Shown here: positions 7,628 through 16,530 of the stretch, piece after piece
Layout: every line of letters begins with the position of its first letter
Numbering within the stretch: position 1 is the stretch's first letter
Assembly: GCF_004138125.1 (NCBI RefSeq)
Contig: NZ_RXHS01000009.1
Span: 1 to 64,000, forward strand
Reading direction: 5' to 3'
DNA length: 64,000 nt
From: Seramator thermalis
Lineage (GTDB): Bacteria > Bacteroidota > Bacteroidia > Bacteroidales > Dysgonomonadaceae
Program-made: the position numbers and the translations under genes
Notes under the pieces: generated by a model
What the model was told of the DNA's origin: nothing
The model's input: the letters and a program-made list of their open reading frames with translations, nothing else
Database searches by the model: none

Positions 7628-8992
7628 CAATAGTTCGTTAGAAAAAATAGCTATTACGCAGCTTTAATGCCGAAATATAGAAGTTCTTTGACAAGGTGGC
7701 GACTTTTTAGGGTTTTAGGTTTTACACCGAAAGCCTCAATAAATCGATTCAACATAAAAGCATTGTGATACAATAGTTTATAGTTGGCGATTGAGAATGG
7801 TTGTTCTGCGTTCATTTTATTGCTCGGATGAATAATCTTTGCAATATTGACCGTTGTAAGTGATGCGTTGAAGTGAAAATAGAGTTTGTCCAAGTCTCTT
7901 GCCTGAGAATGATTCAATCCGGTAGCCTGTTTGGCATCTCTGAAATTGAATTCCATTTGAAAACGACAGTGATAATACGCTAAAACATCAAGCGCATTCA
8001 TTTTGGTATCGGTGGAGAATATCAAACGTTGTATCGTTTTTCCGTTTTTCTCCGTTTTTTGTTCGACAACCAATAAAATGTCTGTTTTCAAAGATTTGGA
8101 GTTGACAACGGCATAAAAAGCCTGTGTGTTTTCATTGATTTGAATTTGAGTAAAAACATTCATATTCAAATTCTCAAGGTCAACTTTTCCTGCCCATTGG
8201 GTTGGCCTTCCTTTACCGGAGTACTCACCCGTAAATTTATAACGCAGGTTGGCATCGTCCCTTAGTTTGGATATTACGTGAAATCCGTTTTTCATAAGAG
8301 GTTGAATGAATGTTGTTTTCGAAAAGAATGCATCTGCAACAACGATATTGGATAATTTCTGCAGTTCTTCTTTTCTCTCGATAATAGAAAGAGCATACCA
8401 ATCGACTAAAGACATGGAGACTGTTTTTAATGTTTTTGAAGGAACACTCTGTACGGCTTCCAAATGAAAGCTTTGGTTCAAGTCGATGTCGATTAAAGCG
8501 ATTTGTGCAATTTCAAGCCCCTTTTTGGTGCATTGGTCGCAGCCCGACCAAAATGAGCCGAGATAAGGTGTCTTATTACCCGATTTCTCGATATAGCTTG
8601 GGTCAAAGGAAATGGCGATTCGTTTGCCGATATGGGGAGTGATCAGTGAAGAGTTGAATGACATGAAATCAAATCTTTCTTTAAACCGATTCCGAAAACG
8701 TTGTTCGCAGTGCTTGCTGTAACGGCTCATTTGCTTAAAATTAATTCGACCGGGAATACAGAGATACAACATAAAGATTTCCAATAAAAAGTCACGTCGC
8801 CATTTATTGCGTGATAACCCTTTCAAAGCGTTACCGACAATTGAATTAAAGATGCTGACTTCCCTGAAAATCATACTTTATAAATTAGTTGAGTAATCTA
8901 TAAAAATACTGATTTTCAGGGAGTTAACCAAATAAAATATAAGATAATTTATTGATTTACAGTTATTTAACTATAAATATAACATAGTATTG
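7628..8992 (-). mobile_element. IS4-type insertion sequence, copy A (1365 bp)
   Basis: Ends were set by comparison with the second copy at 56487-57851, which has exactly the same length. Imperfect terminal inverted repeats are CAATAGTTCGTTAG (7628 onward) and, read inward from 8992, CAATACTATGTTA. It encodes one transposase on the minus strand. The two bordering sequences (7621-7627 and 8993-8998) do not match each other but match the flanks of copy B in inverted form. Confidence 0.88.
7654..8874 (-). CDS. IS4-type transposase (copy A)
   Basis: A 406-residue DDE transposase that cuts and inserts its own element. The first catalytic aspartate is in ISFDPSYIEKSG, the second in VADAFFSKTTF. The IS4 signature Y-(2)-R-(3)-E-(6)-K is complete in YHCRFQMEFNFRDAK. 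The frame is intact, so the element may be active. It differs from the copy B protein at 13 positions by eye (about 97% identical). Confidence 0.92.
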   Translation of the reverse strand: MIFREVSIFNSIVGNALKGLSRNKWRRDFLLEIFMLYLCIPGRINFKQMSRYSKHCEQRFRNRFKERFDFMSFNSSLITPHIGKRIAISFDPSYIEKSGNKTPYLGSFWSGCDQCTKKGLEIAQIALIDIDLNQSFHLEAVQSVPSKTLKTVSMSLVDWYALSIIERKEELQKLSNIVVADAFFSKTTFIQPLMKNGFHVISKLRDDANLRYKFTGEYSGKGRPTQWAGKVDLENLNMNVFTQIQINENTQAFYAVVNSKSLKTDILLVVEQKTEKNGKTIQRLIFSTDTKMNALDVLAYYHCRFQMEFNFRDAKQATGLNHSQARDLDKLYFHFNASLTTVNIAKIIHPSNKMNAEQPFSIANYKLLYHNAFMLNRFIEAFGVKPKTLKSRHLVKELLYFGIKAA

Positions 8993-8998
8993 TTAATA
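8993..8998. repeat. Half of a separated 6-bp target duplication (inner flank of IS4 copy A)
   Basis: TTAATA abuts the inner end of copy A. The inverted partner TATTAA is at 57852-57857, the outer flank of copy B. It is short and AT-rich, so weaker evidence alone than the 7-bp pair. Confidence 0.5.
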
Positions 8999-9052
8999 AT
9001 AAAGCAAAAAATATAGGACTTTATAAACAAACTCTAATTACTTACCTAACAA

Positions 9053-10627
9053 CTAAATTAACTCCCTCTCTTTTACGCCTTCATAATGCCTGGAATTATT
9101 TTTCTTTAGCCACTTAAGAAGACACTTTCGTAATTCTTCAGCCTTTTCCTGGTATAACCCCCTTTGGGGATTGTCGCCAATCAAATTGTTCATTTCATTT
9201 GGGTCGCTGTTTAAATCGTACATAGCATTGATAACCTTTGAGCTTTTGGAATAAGGAATGATTAGCTTCCAGCCATCTTTTACAATCATGTAATTTGATT
9301 CGATGTCTCCTCTGTAGTCCCATTCAGCTACCACATATTTACCATGCTTTTTATCTTTTCCTTCGATTAAACCACGCAGGCTCTTGCCGTCTGATTTGTG
9401 TTTCCCAACTTTCAGATAATCAAGGATTGTGGCAAAAAGATCGATATTGGAAACATATCCATCCACCGTTGTTTCCGGCTTTATGTGGCCAGGAAATCTG
9501 AGCATAAGCGGAATATGTGCTGATTCTTCGTAAAATACATTCTTTTCCCTCATGCCATGGGCGCCCAGCATTTCTCCGTGATCGCTGGTGAAAATAACAA
9601 GTGTATTATCGCTCAATCCAAGTTCATCCAACTTTGCCCGAATTTTCCCCACCCAGTCGTCAATCTCCTTCACCAGTCCGTAATAATTGGAAATCATGTA
9701 CTTAATCTTTTGAGGATCCGAATATTCAGGCAGGTACAACCTGTCGTTGGCCTTTTTATAAGGCGAGTTTTCCATATCATCATGTAAACTCGCAGGAGGT
9801 GTCATGTTTTCTGCTGGGTACATGCTGCAATAGGGCTCAGGCGGCAACATGGGCGCATGTGGAAAATGAAACGAACAGGTAATGCTAAATGTGCTATCCT
9901 TTAACCGTTCGAGCGCCTTCATGGTTTCTTTCGCCTGAAAAGCCGTTAAGCTATACTCCGCGGGAATCGTTGAACAGCCATGCAGATCAGGCTGACTGGG
10001 TTTCTTTTTCGATTTTTTGATCTCCTCATATTTTCGTCCGTAAAAAGTGTCCAACGGGTTGGGCCTGTACGGACTTGCCGTGAACCCGTCGTAAAATTCA
10101 CCGGGTTTTAACCCCCTTTCCGGGACATGCTCATCAAGATAATCAAGATATACGAATCGTTGTCCGTCGTGAGCAAAAACGGATTTTCCCTCTTTTGATA
10201 CCTGTTTGGGATTTTGGTAAACCCCTGTGTGCGAAGTCTGGCTGTGCCATTTCCCGTAATACTCGCAATGATACCCGTTTTCCGAAAGGATTTCATCGAA
10301 GGTGGGCATATCCATAACGACCTCTTCATCATAAAAATAGGCCCTGTCGTTGGTGCAGACCCCATGGTGTTCGACTGTCTGCCCGGTAAGGATGGACGAC
10401 CGTGCCGGGGCACATACAGCACATGACGTATATGCATTTTTAAAATAAACTCCCTGCCTTGCCAGGCGATCGAGGTTTGGGGTTTCAAGGACACTGTTCC
10501 CGGCAATACTCAATGCATCGTATCGCTGCTGATCGGTTATAATAAACAAGAGATTCTTCTTTTGTTGCGCATGTGCATTACCAATCAAAAGAAGCACCAA
10601 TGCCGTTGAGCTAAGTATCTGTTTCAT
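9053..10627 (-). CDS. Secreted sulfatase (S1 family, formylglycine-dependent)
   Basis: A 524-residue protein with a signal peptide (1-20). It hydrolyses sulfate esters, here probably on a polysaccharide. The formylglycine-forming motif is C72-A-P-A-R76 (C-x-P-x-R, the cysteine type) with the usual SSILTGQ continuation. Metal-binding segments are IITDQQRYDAL near residue 30 and FTSDHGEMLGAHG in the middle of the protein. Length fits bacterial arylsulfatase or iduronate sulfatase-like members. It needs an anaerobic sulfatase-maturating enzyme encoded elsewhere. It has the same strand as the PUL enzymes but is separated from the last of them by an IS3 element, so it probably belonged to the same locus. 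The exact substrate is not predictable. Confidence 0.9.
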   Translation of the reverse strand: MKQILSSTALVLLLIGNAHAQQKKNLLFIITDQQRYDALSIAGNSVLETPNLDRLARQGVYFKNAYTSCAVCAPARSSILTGQTVEHHGVCTNDRAYFYDEEVVMDMPTFDEILSENGYHCEYYGKWHSQTSHTGVYQNPKQVSKEGKSVFAHDGQRFVYLDYLDEHVPERGLKPGEFYDGFTASPYRPNPLDTFYGRKYEEIKKSKKKPSQPDLHGCSTIPAEYSLTAFQAKETMKALERLKDSTFSITCSFHFPHAPMLPPEPYCSMYPAENMTPPASLHDDMENSPYKKANDRLYLPEYSDPQKIKYMISNYYGLVKEIDDWVGKIRAKLDELGLSDNTLVIFTSDHGEMLGAHGMREKNVFYEESAHIPLMLRFPGHIKPETTVDGYVSNIDLFATILDYLKVGKHKSDGKSLRGLIEGKDKKHGKYVVAEWDYRGDIESNYMIVKDGWKLIIPYSKSSKVINAMYDLNSDPNEMNNLIGDNPQRGLYQEKAEELRKCLLKWLKKNNSRHYEGVKERELI

Positions 10628-10687
10628 ATTTAAATCCGTTTAATATTCAACTTTGAGTCCACTTTAAATAGTGGCAATTTGAAGTTT

Positions 10688-10695
10688 CAAAAATA
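10688..10695 (-). promoter_or_regulatory. Candidate -7 box for the sulfatase gene
   Basis: TATTTTTG on the minus strand fits TAnnTTTG and would give a leader of about 50 nt. No clear -33 TTG. If real, the sulfatase would have its own promoter now that IS3 separates it from the PUL enzymes. Confidence 0.3.
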
Positions 10696-11069
10696 AGTTT
10701 ATTGATTTTACTTTTCCGGTTTTTGTTAAACGAGGAAGTAAAAAAAAAATAAAGAAAAAAAGTTTCTCCACAATAGAGCTCTTTATATAGCGAAAATCGG
10801 TTATCAAACCATTTTCATGCGCTCTTTGACCTGTTGTTACCGGATAATTTCCAAGACGGACATGATTTATCCGTAAACATCGGGTGAAAGGAAACAATTT
10901 GTGTTTGAGTAAACCTCTGTATCGTGTTTTGTTGTTCCTCGTATGAATATGAAAACAATACTGAAAGATGGTTGCCTCCACGTTGTTTCTTATGTTCTGT
11001 TCTTGCTGAGGAATGGCAGCCGGTTTACGCCTTAGTTCGGCTGTTGCTGTCCGTTCGTCGGTAAAAAAA

Positions 11070-11074
11070 ATTGA
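11070..11074. repeat. 5-bp target duplication of the IS3 element, left
   Basis: ATTGA here and ATTGA at 12407-12411 bracket the IS3 element. IS3-family elements usually duplicate 3-5 bp. Confidence 0.6.
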
Positions 11075-11253
11075 GGTACTACCCATTTTTAGGACCACTT
11101 TTGGTCATTTCTTAATTGAATTTCTATCATAATTCCTGATGATAATGATGATGAGGTGTTATATAACCGGAAATAACTCTGCGAGTTATTTCCGGTTATT
11201 AATATCTTTTCTTCTCGTTACTTCTTTTGCCTGTAAGTTCATTTTTTTCATCT

Positions 11254-12082
11254 TTATGCTGCCGGCCGGTATAACTCCGCAGGGGTCTTCCTTTCAATTC
11301 CCTGATGATGCAATTCGTAATTGTAGTAGTGCATATATTTCTTTAAACCCTTATACAGTTCCAAACCGTCGCCGGCAGGATGCAAATATACATAATCGTA
11401 CTTCAATGATCTCCAAAACCGCTCGATAAAAGCGTTGTCGATCGCTCTTCTTTTACCATCCATGCCGATTTCGATTTTCTCGCTCTCCAAATAGTTTATC
11501 CACTCTTCACAGGTAAACCGGCGTCCTTGATCGGAATTGATTATCTATCTCCGGCTTGCCGTAATCTTCTATGGCCTGCTTCAAGACTGCAAGGGATGCC
11601 TATGCTTCAAGCGTATCGGATATCCCCAACGATGTACAGATCGATAATGGCCGTTAAGTACAGAAACCCATCCTTCATGGGAATATAGGTGATATCGATA
11701 GCCCATACCTGATTAGGACGTTCTATCTTCAATCCCCTTAGCAAGTACGGACGAATGTATTTACTCAGATTCCTTTTTGGATATGTCGCCATCAATCCCA
11801 TCAGACGAAGTAGCCGACGAACCCTTTTGTGATTGACCACAAAACCCAGTGCAAACAAAAAATCCCGGGCACGAATGACGCCTTCGGTGGGATAATCCAA
11901 ATAATGCTCGTCTATCTTGCGCATGATCTCCGGGTTTTCTTCCGATTCCCCAACCGGTGCATAATATAAGCTGCTTCGATTGACAGACAAAATCTCACAC
12001 TGTTTGCGAATGCTCAAGGCGTCCTCCTTGTTCACCAGATTCCTGCATGCTTTCATAGACCGACTTTCTTTAAGTTTTTTTA
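11254..12082 (-). pseudogene. IS3 orfB transposase, broken by frameshifts
   Basis: The rve-type integrase catalytic part of an IS3-family transposase. The N-terminal portion reads normally (VNRSSLYYAPVGE, then VWAIDITYIPMKDGF with the first catalytic D and AIIDLY). After that the frame is lost near 11640, followed by an in-frame stop within the next frame (SDTLEA-stop-ASLAVLKQAIEDYGKPEI). A third frame carries NSDQGRRFTCEEW with the second D, and from 11490 down the C-terminal part with AIDNAFIERFWRSLKYDYVY (catalytic E). At least two indels and one stop are needed, so it is a pseudogene. Confidence 0.85.
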
Positions 12083-12342
12083 AAAAAGTCGTTCTCCATA
12101 TCCAAATCCAACTCTCCAATCTTGGTATAGAGCTTCTCCAAATCGACCCCGTCCTCAACTTCTTTTTTCTTTTCGAATACTTCTGATGAGTGTTCAATAA
12201 ATTTCTGTTTCCATTTGCTGATCATGTTGGGATGTACTTCAAAACGTTTGGACAGCTCGGCAAGTGATTCCCGCTCTTTGAGCGCCTCAATGGCGACTTT
12301 GGCTTTAAAGCCAGCTGAAAATTTTCTCCTTGTTGCTTTCAT
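12070..12342 (-). CDS. IS3 orfA (helix-turn-helix protein) with -1 frameshift site
   Basis: About 90 residues from the MKATRRKFS start (another in-frame methionine at 12372). It is the DNA-binding subunit of IS3-type transposition: a Tnp_1 helix-turn-helix (AELSKRFEVHPNMISKWKQKF) followed by a leucine-zipper-like segment. Near its end the minus strand carries TTTTTTAAAAAAAC (A7 at 12075-12081), the usual slippery sequence for -1 frameshifting into orfB. Intact itself, but without an intact orfB it cannot produce a working transposase. Confidence 0.8.
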   Translation of the reverse strand: MKATRRKFSAGFKAKVAIEALKERESLAELSKRFEVHPNMISKWKQKFIEHSSEVFEKKKEVEDGVDLEKLYTKIGELDLDMENDFFKKT

Positions 12343-12466
12343 AATTGCCACTAATTTAGTCATTTTTTTCAACTTAACAAGTGGTATAATTTTGAGGGAG
12401 TACTACATTGATAGCCGCTGTCACGTATGCCCCCGATTTCAAATCAAAAATTTATAATAGGAGTAG

Positions 12467-12480
12467 TTGCGGATAATCAT
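12467..12480. repeat. Solitary IS1595 end
   Basis: TTGCGGATAATCAT is the exact complement of the first 14 bases of the IS1595 element at 21688. It lies 9 bases after the GH2 stop with no transposase attached. It looks like a scar or one remaining end of a lost copy. The rest of 12412-12489 shows nothing recognisable. Confidence 0.55.
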
Positions 12481-12489
12481 GAGATAATT

Positions 12490-15400
12490 TCATTCAAATG
12501 AAGTCATTAATTGATGAATAAATTCAGGCTTATTGTCGCTTTTGAATCGAACGGACACGTTATTGTCCTTCGCATTTTGGACACTGATACTCAAATGATT
12601 CCATCCTTGTTTAAGGGGGACTGTGCTAAACAGGCCTTTTGATCCTTCTATTTTGTTGCAATTGATAAATAATTCACTATGCTCTGCTGGTTGTACCGCG
12701 ATATCAAGCTTTGGCATATCAGGCTCTATCAGCAGATCATCCAGGTCTCTGGGGCTCCACACCATGAAATTGTAAAGCGTTTTATTCCCTCGGCGAATGG
12801 AAGGCAGGTTTGCAATATTCACGGTTCCGTCTTTGTTGATCAGCGTTTCGGAGATCTTACTTCCATTGGTTGGAATGCCTGCACCGGCAAGCAGCTTTCC
12901 GAATGTGTCATATCCCTTTGAGGACGAAACAAACCGGGATAATGTACTTACAAAAAATGTTGCATTTTCATTTTGATGTTTCACCAGTACTGCTGCGGCT
13001 CCTTTCTTTTCATTTTCACTGCGGATAACAGCTGCCGTTTTCAACTCTTCGGGACGCTGATTCCACGCTCGCCAGTTGGTGTTACACGCCTCAAGGAGAA
13101 CGATCCCTTCGTCTACAAAATCTGATCTCAACCCATAATCAGATGTATCTTCCAGCTGAATCTCACAAAAGTAGAAATCTGAATTGTGTAAACCTTTTGT
13201 CCAGGATTTATCTTTCGGTAAATAAGAAGATGCGTTTCGACTGTCGAGTTCCAGTTTTGCAGGCAACACCTTGTTGTAAGTTTCGATTGTTTCGGGTGTA
13301 GGCCCCCACAACCACAAATCTGCACCACGACCAGTCAAATCTTTCAACATCTTTACATCCTTTTCCGAAGGGATTGTCGCACCATCCGCAATGATGATGG
13401 TACTATTTTGGGGATCCGCCTTCTCCTGGAAGACCACGCCACTACTTTCAAAGATCTGTTTAACGGCAGAGTCAGCACTTCCAAAAAATAAAATTGTTTG
13501 ATAATCCTTATCTGCTTTTATGATTTCTTCTTCCGGTTTCTCCGGCATTACCGCCCATGGGCTCCATGCGGGCCCACCCGGGGCATTGGCCGCTTTTACC
13601 GCATCAAACATAGGCCAGGTACGATATAACGGTAGCGTGGGATCATAACCGGGATTAAACGTAGAACTATACGCTCCCATTCTTTCGGGTTGTATTCCTG
13701 GCTTTCCTTCTTCATATTCAGCAAAATAAATGCCATCGGTCAGCTCCGGTTTTGTAGAAATATCCCGCTTGCCGAACGGTAACGGCTGAAGGCCATACCA
13801 CGCCAGATTGAATACCGATACATAGGATGCACCCAGATTGCGCTGTTGTGCAATCAGATCATAACATTCATAGGCCAATCCCTCCATGCGTCCCAACTGA
13901 GACTCAAACGCCCGTTCGCCGTTATATTTGGAGACTTGCAGAGGTGTACCGTAATAGGCCATGCTATGCTCACCAATTCCCCAAGGTTTACCGATTTCCT
14001 TCCACCTCCTCATGGAGTTATGATCGCCGTAATGTCCCACCGTAACCGGAAGAATACCATCGCCATCGTCCTCTCCGTCACTGGATATCCAGGGCCTGGT
14101 GGAATCATTTTCACGCACAATATCCCGCCAGTCGGCCCATGCCTGTTTTTGCATCTCCATCCATTCGGGTTTATTGAAGACGTGCAGGATCACCGGCTTA
14201 TTTTCGTTGCTTACACTCCAGCCGAAAACACTTGGGTGGTTGCGGTCTCGCAATACCATGCGGCGTATGTGTTCCTTGCAATTTTCCCAAAAAGCGGGTG
14301 AGTCCATTTTAGGACCTCCATCGCTGGCCCATATGGCTGTTTCGGCCAATACACAGATTCCCATTTCATCAGCCATATCGAGGTAGAAACGCGGATACAC
14401 CTGGGCGTGAAGACGAACGGCATTCGCATTCGCATCTTTCAGCGCAGTAAACCATGCCCATGCATAACGACGTGTCATTTGCGGTACGCCCATAAAATGC
14501 CACGAATCGCCCCTCAGCTCAATCGGTTTTCCGTTCAGAAACTGTTTGGTTCCGGAAATCGTCCATTCCCTCCAACCGAAACGCTCATACTTAATATCAC
14601 CGATCTTGTTTTTATCTCCCAGAGTCAATGTAAATCCATATAAATTGGGATGCTCGGGAGTCCAGTAGTCCAAATCTCCCCCTTTCACCGGTATCTGGAC
14701 GACGATGCGCCGTGTTCCTTTTGAAGGTATGGTTATTTTTTGCTTGGTCAACAGGAGTGAAGGCGAATCAGCCAATTCCCAATCGGGCACCGGTGCCGTA
14801 TTTACATCCCTGCCTGCTTTGTTTATCCATCGCCTGACATCCCCTTCCAGCGTAGTGTGAACTTCCCCGACCGTATTGTTCTCAATCTCGATTTCCGCTT
14901 CCAATACAGATTCAGAGACCAACGGCTTCACATACACATTCCGGATATGTACGGATGGCACTGCCGTGAGAAAGACATCCTGCCAGATTCCCGACACATG
15001 ACATCCCCACATGGAACCTGCGGGCACAATGCGCCTTCCTTTTGTACTGTTGTCCTCAAACAACGATTGGCTACGGACACCGACCCATATTTCAACATTT
15101 TTTCCAGCCTTCACGTAAGGGGTTATATTCGCGTCAAACGGAAGAAAAAGGTCGAAGTTTTCAGCAACCTTGTTGCCATTGACATACACTTCGGCAAATC
15201 CTGCAACCGCTTCGAAATGCAAGCCGATTTGAAATCCGTCCCATTCAGCGGGTATCTGTACCGTACGACGCATCCACGCCATTTTAACCTCGTTCCATTT
15301 GTCAGGGTATGAGGGATAATTACGATGATCAGGACCTTCCAGGTTTCTGTTTGCGAACGAATTGATGTTCCATGGAGATGGTATTTTTATTTTTGTCTTA

Positions 15401-15657
15401 TCACAGTTGTTCTGATCGGGAAGCGGCAATTCAGGCGCAACGCCTCCTCCTTGCCGGTAACCTTCGGGTAAGGGCATTGCCTGGAACTCCCAACGTCCGT
15501 TCAAACAGATTTCTTTTCTGATATCCTTCTCAACTTTGCTGAAAAGCCCTTCGGAAGGAGCAAAAACATAGGGATAAAACAGCTTGTCAGCAGAAAACAG
15601 CGAAGATGTTATAAACAACGAAAGTACGAAAAACAAGCTTTTATGACACTTTTTCAT
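12490..15657 (-). CDS. Secreted GH2-type glycoside hydrolase with extra C-terminal domains
   Basis: About 1055 residues, starting at MKKCHKSLFF to give a normal signal peptide; a further in-frame ATG at 15672 directly abuts the previous stop. Order of regions: signal peptide, sugar-binding jelly roll (about 40-240), immunoglobulin-like domain (about 245-360), TIM barrel (about 370-690), a flavodoxin-like domain (about 725-830, TILFFGSADSAVKQI) and a C-terminal beta domain. The acid/base glutamate is in GWSVSNEN and the nucleophile candidate is in GIGEHS. The family includes beta-galactosidase, beta-mannosidase and beta-glucuronidase, and specificity is not readable. It is a paralogue of the GH2 at 34653. 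Last enzyme before the IS3 insertion. Confidence 0.85.
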   Translation of the reverse strand: MKKCHKSLFFVLSLFITSSLFSADKLFYPYVFAPSEGLFSKVEKDIRKEICLNGRWEFQAMPLPEGYRQGGGVAPELPLPDQNNCDKTKIKIPSPWNINSFANRNLEGPDHRNYPSYPDKWNEVKMAWMRRTVQIPAEWDGFQIGLHFEAVAGFAEVYVNGNKVAENFDLFLPFDANITPYVKAGKNVEIWVGVRSQSLFEDNSTKGRRIVPAGSMWGCHVSGIWQDVFLTAVPSVHIRNVYVKPLVSESVLEAEIEIENNTVGEVHTTLEGDVRRWINKAGRDVNTAPVPDWELADSPSLLLTKQKITIPSKGTRRIVVQIPVKGGDLDYWTPEHPNLYGFTLTLGDKNKIGDIKYERFGWREWTISGTKQFLNGKPIELRGDSWHFMGVPQMTRRYAWAWFTALKDANANAVRLHAQVYPRFYLDMADEMGICVLAETAIWASDGGPKMDSPAFWENCKEHIRRMVLRDRNHPSVFGWSVSNENKPVILHVFNKPEWMEMQKQAWADWRDIVRENDSTRPWISSDGEDDGDGILPVTVGHYGDHNSMRRWKEIGKPWGIGEHSMAYYGTPLQVSKYNGERAFESQLGRMEGLAYECYDLIAQQRNLGASYVSVFNLAWYGLQPLPFGKRDISTKPELTDGIYFAEYEEGKPGIQPERMGAYSSTFNPGYDPTLPLYRTWPMFDAVKAANAPGGPAWSPWAVMPEKPEEEIIKADKDYQTILFFGSADSAVKQIFESSGVVFQEKADPQNSTIIIADGATIPSEKDVKMLKDLTGRGADLWLWGPTPETIETYNKVLPAKLELDSRNASSYLPKDKSWTKGLHNSDFYFCEIQLEDTSDYGLRSDFVDEGIVLLEACNTNWRAWNQRPEELKTAAVIRSENEKKGAAAVLVKHQNENATFFVSTLSRFVSSSKGYDTFGKLLAGAGIPTNGSKISETLINKDGTVNIANLPSIRRGNKTLYNFMVWSPRDLDDLLIEPDMPKLDIAVQPAEHSELFINCNKIEGSKGLFSTVPLKQGWNHLSISVQNAKDNNVSVRFKSDNKPEFIHQLMTSFE

Positions 15658-15672
15658 GTGGAATTGATTCAT

Positions 15673-16530
15673 TTAAAATTTACAGATTGGAATATAAGTA
15701 TGTTCAAGTTGTGCGTTGTTAATTTTTATAAGCCGGTAGCCCGGTTGTGCGTTTCCCAAAGGTTTTCCGGCAGCATTTGTAGTGACCATAAAAATAGTGT
15801 TGTATGATGCTTCTGAACTATTGTGCAGATGTCCTGCGAATATCGCATCAACGCCATACTTCTCAAATAATTTAAAATATTTAATGCGTTGCCTCATACT
15901 TTGGTTGCTGTATGTCTCTTTCTCCCAAAAATTGTCAATAAAAAAAGGATAATGGGTAAACAGAAGAATGGGATCAGCCGGGGCAGCCTTCTTCAATTCT
16001 TTTTGAAGCCAGCTAAATTGTTTTTTTTCTTCTTTTCGGCTCTTATCGGATTTTATGATCACCGAATTGAATCCAATGAAGTGTGCATTTTTATGGCGAA
16101 AAGAAAAACGGTCAGACCCTTTCCCATACACCGAATCATACCATTCAAAATCCTGTTTTGTCGGATTCAGTGCCAGATCGTGGTTACCGGGACTCAGATA
16201 AACAGGTATGCTCTTCTCTATGCATGCAGTAATCCTTTTAAATTCATTTATTTGTAAAGTATCCCTGCTGTTATTCACAAAATCACCTGTGATAACCACA
16301 AAATCGGGCTTGATCTGATTTATCTGCCTGACTGCCTCCGCATACAGCTTCGTCTCTTTTTCAAAGTTAGCATTTTTTGCAAAGAAACCGAACTGAGGGT
16401 CTGTAATCTGGACGATCAACAAGGAATCCCGCTGGGCATAGGAACCCAAAAAGAGCATTTCCATGCAAACAAGAAGCGACAGTCGCTTCGGGAAATTTTT
16501 CAACTGAATAAATATTTGTTTCATTGTCAT
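15673..16530 (-). CDS. Secreted calcineurin-like metallophosphoesterase
   Basis: 285 residues (283 from the second methionine at 16524) with a signal peptide ending near GSYAQ. The metallophosphoesterase motifs occur in order: D-x-x in QITDPQFGF (glutamine where many relatives have histidine), GDFVNNSRD, GNHDLALN, FTHYPFF and FAGHLHNS. It would hydrolyse a phosphomono- or diester in the periplasm. Its start codon overlaps the stop of the upstream phosphoesterase by 4 bases (ATGA), indicating translational coupling, and the GH2 gene follows directly. A role in removing phosphate from glycan or from nucleotide-like debris is only a guess. Confidence 0.82.
   Translation of the reverse strand: MTMKQIFIQLKNFPKRLSLLVCMEMLFLGSYAQRDSLLIVQITDPQFGFFAKNANFEKETKLYAEAVRQINQIKPDFVVITGDFVNNSRDTLQINEFKRITACIEKSIPVYLSPGNHDLALNPTKQDFEWYDSVYGKGSDRFSFRHKNAHFIGFNSVIIKSDKSRKEEKKQFSWLQKELKKAAPADPILLFTHYPFFIDNFWEKETYSNQSMRQRIKYFKLFEKYGVDAIFAGHLHNSSEASYNTIFMVTTNAAGKPLGNAQPGYRLIKINNAQLEHTYIPICKF

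Larger units (their letters stand above)
10664..11074 (-). pseudogene. C-terminal relic of a transposase interrupted by IS3
   Basis: About 10831-11035 on the minus strand encodes a segment with IRNNVEATIFQ, NKTRYRGLLKHKLF and CLRINHVRLGN, which resembles the conserved C-terminal region of IS1182/IS5-like DDE transposases (a pattern of the type NNVEATIFQ...KTRYRGL...WINF). There is no catalytic part. The IS3 element at 11075 cuts its 5' side. Nothing else is recognised in this 447-base gap except a possible sulfatase promoter. Confidence 0.5.
11075..12406 (-). mobile_element. IS3-family insertion sequence (about 1332 bp), defective
   Basis: Imperfect terminal repeats: inward from 11075 GGTACTACCCATTTTTAGG, inward from 12406 GTAGTACTCCCTCAAAATT, both followed by ACCACTT. 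Flanked by ATTGA on both sides. It contains orfA and a broken orfB on the minus strand and a 17-bp perfect hairpin (11163-11199) near the orfB end. The MITE-like element at 7167-7376 derives from it or a sister copy. Because orfB is broken, transposition would need a complete copy elsewhere. Confidence 0.85.
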
